A stretch of 64,000 nucleotides of DNA from Cymodocea nodosa (lineage: Eukaryota > Streptophyta > Magnoliopsida > Alismatales > Cymodoceaceae), in contig CM072341.1 in the NCBI GenBank assembly GCA_036874045.1, positions 756,501-820,500 on the forward strand, read 5' to 3'. The notes beneath the pieces are model-generated. The model did not search any database and had not been told where the DNA came from. It saw nothing but the letters and a program-made list of their open reading frames with translations. This document shows, in pieces, positions 60,111 to 64,000 of the stretch. Position numbers and translations under genes: made by a program. Within the stretch, counting starts at the first letter, position 1. Each line of letters opens with the position of its first letter.

Positions 60111-61600
60111 TCTAATACTTGAAAAGTCTATTTTAGTCCATTCCATCTTAGCTATGGTCTATCTTTTAATTATATATACTAGCTTTACTTATTTTCAAAA
60201 AAAGGAAAATCTCATTATCTATTTTATGATTTTTATTGTATTGTAGTTTTGAAATATGAAATTAAAGACTTGAATTTTTGAGTTAGTTGAAACTATTTTT
60301 TTATTTAAGTAAATTTCTAAAAGATTTCTTAAGGAAAGGCTCTTAATTCTGAATGTTAGTGTCAACTATATTTTTATATTTATGTATGCACAGTCATGAA
60401 GATTTTAACTAGAAAACACATAGAAAGTGTATTCAGTTTATTAAAGAAAAGTCTTAATAGTTTATTTAAGAGATTAAGTCTTAGGGTTGCCCTTTTAGTT
60501 ACTATTTTTTTGTTTTCAAAAAATTTCTTAGATCTTAATATGAATTACTTAAGTTATTAAATTCATTAAAGGATCTTGAATCTTAGTCACTTGAACCAAC
60601 TAGTTTGGAATGTGTTGATTGAAAACTCATTATATGAGTAATTAAGGTTAATGATTTCAAGGACAAAAAAATGGAAGGGCAATGTACTTAAGCTTAATTG
60701 ATTTGCAGGTTTTAAGATAATTTTGTAATAAACTATATGTATAATCTGTGTGGATTTTAGTTTTTATCTTTTATTTACACATACAATATTGTACTTATTT
60801 TCTTTAAGTTGGACACTTATTGAATGAATTTTTAATTTTCCCAAAAGAATATTTTTATGAATTTTTACTTGGGGGAAAAAAGGTTGAAGATTATTTCAAG
60901 AATTCTACTTTTAAATTCTATTTCTTACTATCTTATTAAAAGAAAAATAGAAATTTAAGTTTTATTTATTTGGTGTACTTTATTTTCCTATATTTTGGGC
61001 TTGACAACCTTTTAAAGTTAGCCATGGTTTAAACTTTTTACATTTTTTTTATGATGCTTTAATGTAGGGGGAGAGTTTTCTTAAGTTATAGCCTTTGTTA
61101 TTTTCAATTTTGGAACTTATGCTCATTTCTTTTAAGTTCTAGATAATTATTTGAGTTTGTTAGTTAATTATATATATAACTTTATTAGAAACCCGTATAG
61201 TTATCTTAAGTTTTTGAGTTTTTTTCCCATATGTCTTTTTGATAGCTTTCATTAGAAAACTCGAAGGTTAAGTTTAGTGCTCAATATTTTTAGGTTATTT
61301 GTCTAAGAAACTCATATAGTAATTTTAAGTATACAAATTTCTCGAAATTTTTTCACCCAAACCTGTCTTATTTAACCACTTAAGGTATAATGTTTTGATA
61401 CCCTTGCTTTTCAAGTTGATCATTTATAGTCTCATTCCTACTACCATGAAAAGAGTTCTTCAAATTTGCTACAACACTATGAGATGTTGATTAGTATAAA
61501 AGGTAGAAGCCGTAAAGAACTATGGAAATAAATGGGATAAAATAATTGTTAGAGCTAATTTTCAACTACAAGATTTATATTCAAGATTTCATTTTTCTTT
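60111..61600. other. AT-rich region 3' of Copia relic, with polypurine tract
   Basis: No domain is recognised. AGGGGGAGAG at 61066-61075 is a strong polypurine-tract candidate of the Copia element. The LTR expected after it was not clearly delimited. Confidence 0.4.
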
Positions 61601-61708
61601 GAAAGTATTGGATGAAGATAAATGACATGTGAATTGTCAAAGGATGTCCTTTAAATATGAAAGTATTGGATGAAGATGAATGACATGTGAATTGTCAAAG
61701 GATATTCC
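61601..61708. repeat. Direct repeat, 58-bp period
   Basis: GAAAGTATTGGATGAAGAT(A/G)AATGACATGTGAATTGTCAAAGGAT at 61601 recurs at 61659 with few changes. Confidence 0.88.
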
Positions 61709-61749
61709 ATATTGCTTATGAATAAAATGATTTTATGTAGTGAATGTGA

Positions 61750-63780
61750 AAAATTATTTTAAGTAAAAATGTTTGAGGTTGACACATTAGAACAATATTC
61801 TAGATTGCTATAGGAAAGAAAAGATGGTGAAAGACCATTTGAGCCACAAGTTCCAATTGCAATTGACACCAGAGAAAAGCAAGAGCCACAACCACTTGAA
61901 GAAAATCTATAGACATATAGTTGCAAAAGGAGAAAAGTTGAAAATATAAGGTTAAATGCAAGAGAACTAAGAATCACTTAGAAATGGAAAACTATGTTTT
62001 ATAGCCATTGCTAGAGAACACATTTTGGAAGGCATACTGGTAGATTGCACACATCTAGGGTTACAGGCTTATACATTAAGGTATTGTGTGACCTTAACTT
62101 ATAATGTTTTGTTCAAGATGATGGAAAATTTTCCTAGTTATATTACCAATTATGCAAGTATTTTTGGAAATCAACAAACTGCCTTTGTAAATGAAGAAAA
62201 TGTTTTTCATAATGAAGATTAGTATGGCATAGAATTTGGTGATGAATTCTTTACTAATAATCTATTTGTTGATGAAGAAATGGAATCACTTAATTTTGAT
62301 GACATTGAATCAGATGAGGAATGTATAGTCATCATTCCTTATAAAGTGTATTAGGATAACACTCAATTTATCTATTGCTTGAAATTTTTTGTTAATTATT
62401 GGAAAAAGTCGTTGCAATTTATTTATTTTTATATGGTTTATATCATGAAAAACTACAATCATTTTTTCAAGTTGAATATCATACTATTGATGTCTCGATG
62501 GAGGATTTAGCTCTTGCATTTAATTAATTTGAACAAATTGTTAATGACTTTGAGCTAGAAAATATCCTAAGACAATTGCAGTATTACAATTTTACATAGC
62601 TAGTTACTTTACTTGAAGAGGAAATACATGAAAATCCTTTTGTAGTTAATAATAATCAGCTTTCAGATTTTGAATATCATGATACTATGGAAAATGATCA
62701 AATTTTAGACTCTAAAAATGTTGACAATTTTGATGAACAAGTTAATGTTGTTGACATTGTTGATTTTGATACTACTAAATTTGATGACAATGTTGATAGA
62801 TTTGATAATACTATGCATACTGATGACAATATTGATATACCTAAAATTCTTGACCCTAAATTAGATTTCAGAAAGATTGCAAATCTAATGTAGGATATAA
62901 ATGATCCTACTCTATTATGGTTCAAAGAACCTTCCTACATTGGAAAATTTCAAAATTAATATTCTTTCATAGTTTTATACTTGTCAAGTTTCAAGGTATG
63001 GATGACATTTATAGAATGTTTGCTTTTTAAGGATTGTTGACAATGATTCCAAGTCACTTTGGTCATCTACACCTGACGGATATTGTTAGTGTTTTTTATG
63101 CTAATTTGACAATGTTGAATGATATTAGTGTTACTAACATGAAAGACATATATTGTCTTGACTTTAGATTTGATATTTCAAGTTTTAGGACTTAAGAATG
63201 AATAGGTCAGGTTATCAGAAAGAAAATAGGTATACCAGCTAAGTTGAAAAATTAATCAACTTGCAAGAGATGTCACTACCAACAACGAATTACAATTGCT
63301 AAATTATTTACATGGCCAATCATATTTCTTTGCAAAAGTATTGCATGTTGTGATTTTTCAAAGGTTTGGTCTTGAAGTAGAAGTTGACAAATGTTTTTTA
63401 TATGATACATATGTTGTGATTAATTATATATTGTAAAGTAAATTATTTTATGATGATGCTATCTTAAGAATTATGACAAGTCAAATAGACTTATTACCTT
63501 GGTCATAGAAAAAGATAAAGTTTAGATCATTTTCTATAAAAGAGTTATAGAAATATCAAAACAATGATCTTCCACAAGTACAAAAATAGCAATCATAGTA
63601 GAAATATCAAGAATAGTAGTCATAGTAGCAACAAACAACTGAAGAACCATCTACATGCTAAGAACAACAACAACAATAATAAAGATTTCATGATTTAGAT
63701 ACAGAAATTATTGATAAGTTAATAGAATTGGTGTTGAAATTGCTCAAAAGATTTTTGAAACTTTGTTAGATATTATATGA
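61750..63780 (+). pseudogene. Degenerate AT-rich coding-like region, perhaps retroelement-encoded
   Basis: Long plus-strand pieces have protein-like composition but many stops. They include RPFEPQVPIAIDTREKQEPQ near 61835-61890, an Asp/Asn-rich acidic piece at 62687-62893, and near 63060-63240 HFGHLHLTDIVSVFYANLTM, FDISSF and KKIGIPAKLK. The last resembles the domain found in many plant LTR elements around the phrase 'FYANL...V.G..FDIS...I...LGIP', called a putative plant transposon protein domain. The assignment is uncertain. The region runs to within about 220 bp of the window end. Confidence 0.35.
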
Positions 63781-64000
63781 AGACATAGAGATTAATTATT
63801 GTGTTGTTAAAATTTTCTGAAATCTACTATAATTATTGAACTATTTTGTAATTTCTAGGCTATATGGTTTAAAGATTGATTGTAATGATTGTTTGAGCAT
63901 GAATATGTTATCTTATTATAACAGTTTTTGTAATCTACATTTTATGTTTTTAATATTCATATCTGATTTTTTTGACTTTATACTTTGCATTTTTATAACT

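Overview
The window reads as nuclear DNA of a flowering plant. Genes are sparse, some have introns with GT...AG borders, intergenic DNA is AT-rich, and decayed LTR retrotransposons, a LINE and DNA transposon relics fill most of the space. The high GC at third codon positions in the aquaporin, TIM17 and glycine-rich genes points to a monocot, perhaps in the Zingiberales; this placement is inference only.

Six protein-coding loci are well supported. (1) An intact three-exon tonoplast aquaporin of the TIP1 type lies at 7401-8389 (+). (2) A broken TIP copy with exons 1 and 2 only lies at 23805-24276 (+). (3) A second intact TIP encoding the same protein lies at 25526-26514 (+). (4) A six-exon RAB18/RABC2-type small GTPase lies on the minus strand at 36460-29177. 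(5) A single-exon mitochondrial inner-membrane translocase of the TIM17 family lies at 39532-40194 (+). (6) A secreted glycine-rich protein lies at 50559-51071 (+). The last exon of a gankyrin-like ankyrin-repeat gene (minus, 15403-15269) and one further unassigned exon-like piece (minus, 28567-28497) stand alone.

Layout: 0-2 kb holds a hAT transposase relic. 3.8-4.4 kb holds a MITE-like element. 7-10 kb is TIP copy 1 and its downstream block. 10.8-23.1 kb is a Copia element whose 5' part (LTR, PBS, gag, protease, integrase) and 3' part (RNase H, LTR) are separated by about 8.6 kb of other DNA, including the ankyrin exon and several tandem repeats. 23.6-28.3 kb is the TIP pseudogene, TIP copy 3 and a rearranged downstream block. 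28.5-36.5 kb is the RAB gene. 38.7-39.2 kb is a LINE relic. 39.5-40.2 kb is TIM17. 41.6-43.2 kb is a short LTR element without recognisable pol. 47-48 kb holds a possible Myb/SANT-like transposon accessory relic. 50.5-51.1 kb is the glycine-rich gene. 51.9-56.3 kb holds a minus-strand Copia element and a piece of a plus-strand Copia gag. 58.8-61.1 kb is another Copia relic, and 61.7-63.8 kb is a degenerate AT-rich coding-like region.

The genes do not form one pathway. The most interesting local story is the TIP cluster: a small array shaped by old duplication, loss of one member, and a recent near-perfect copying event whose downstream junction joins non-equivalent positions. Both intact proteins have Tyr instead of the usual TIP1 His at the H2 position of the aromatic/arginine filter. 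I did not find an undescribed multi-gene system, CRISPR array, or viral insertion that I can support.
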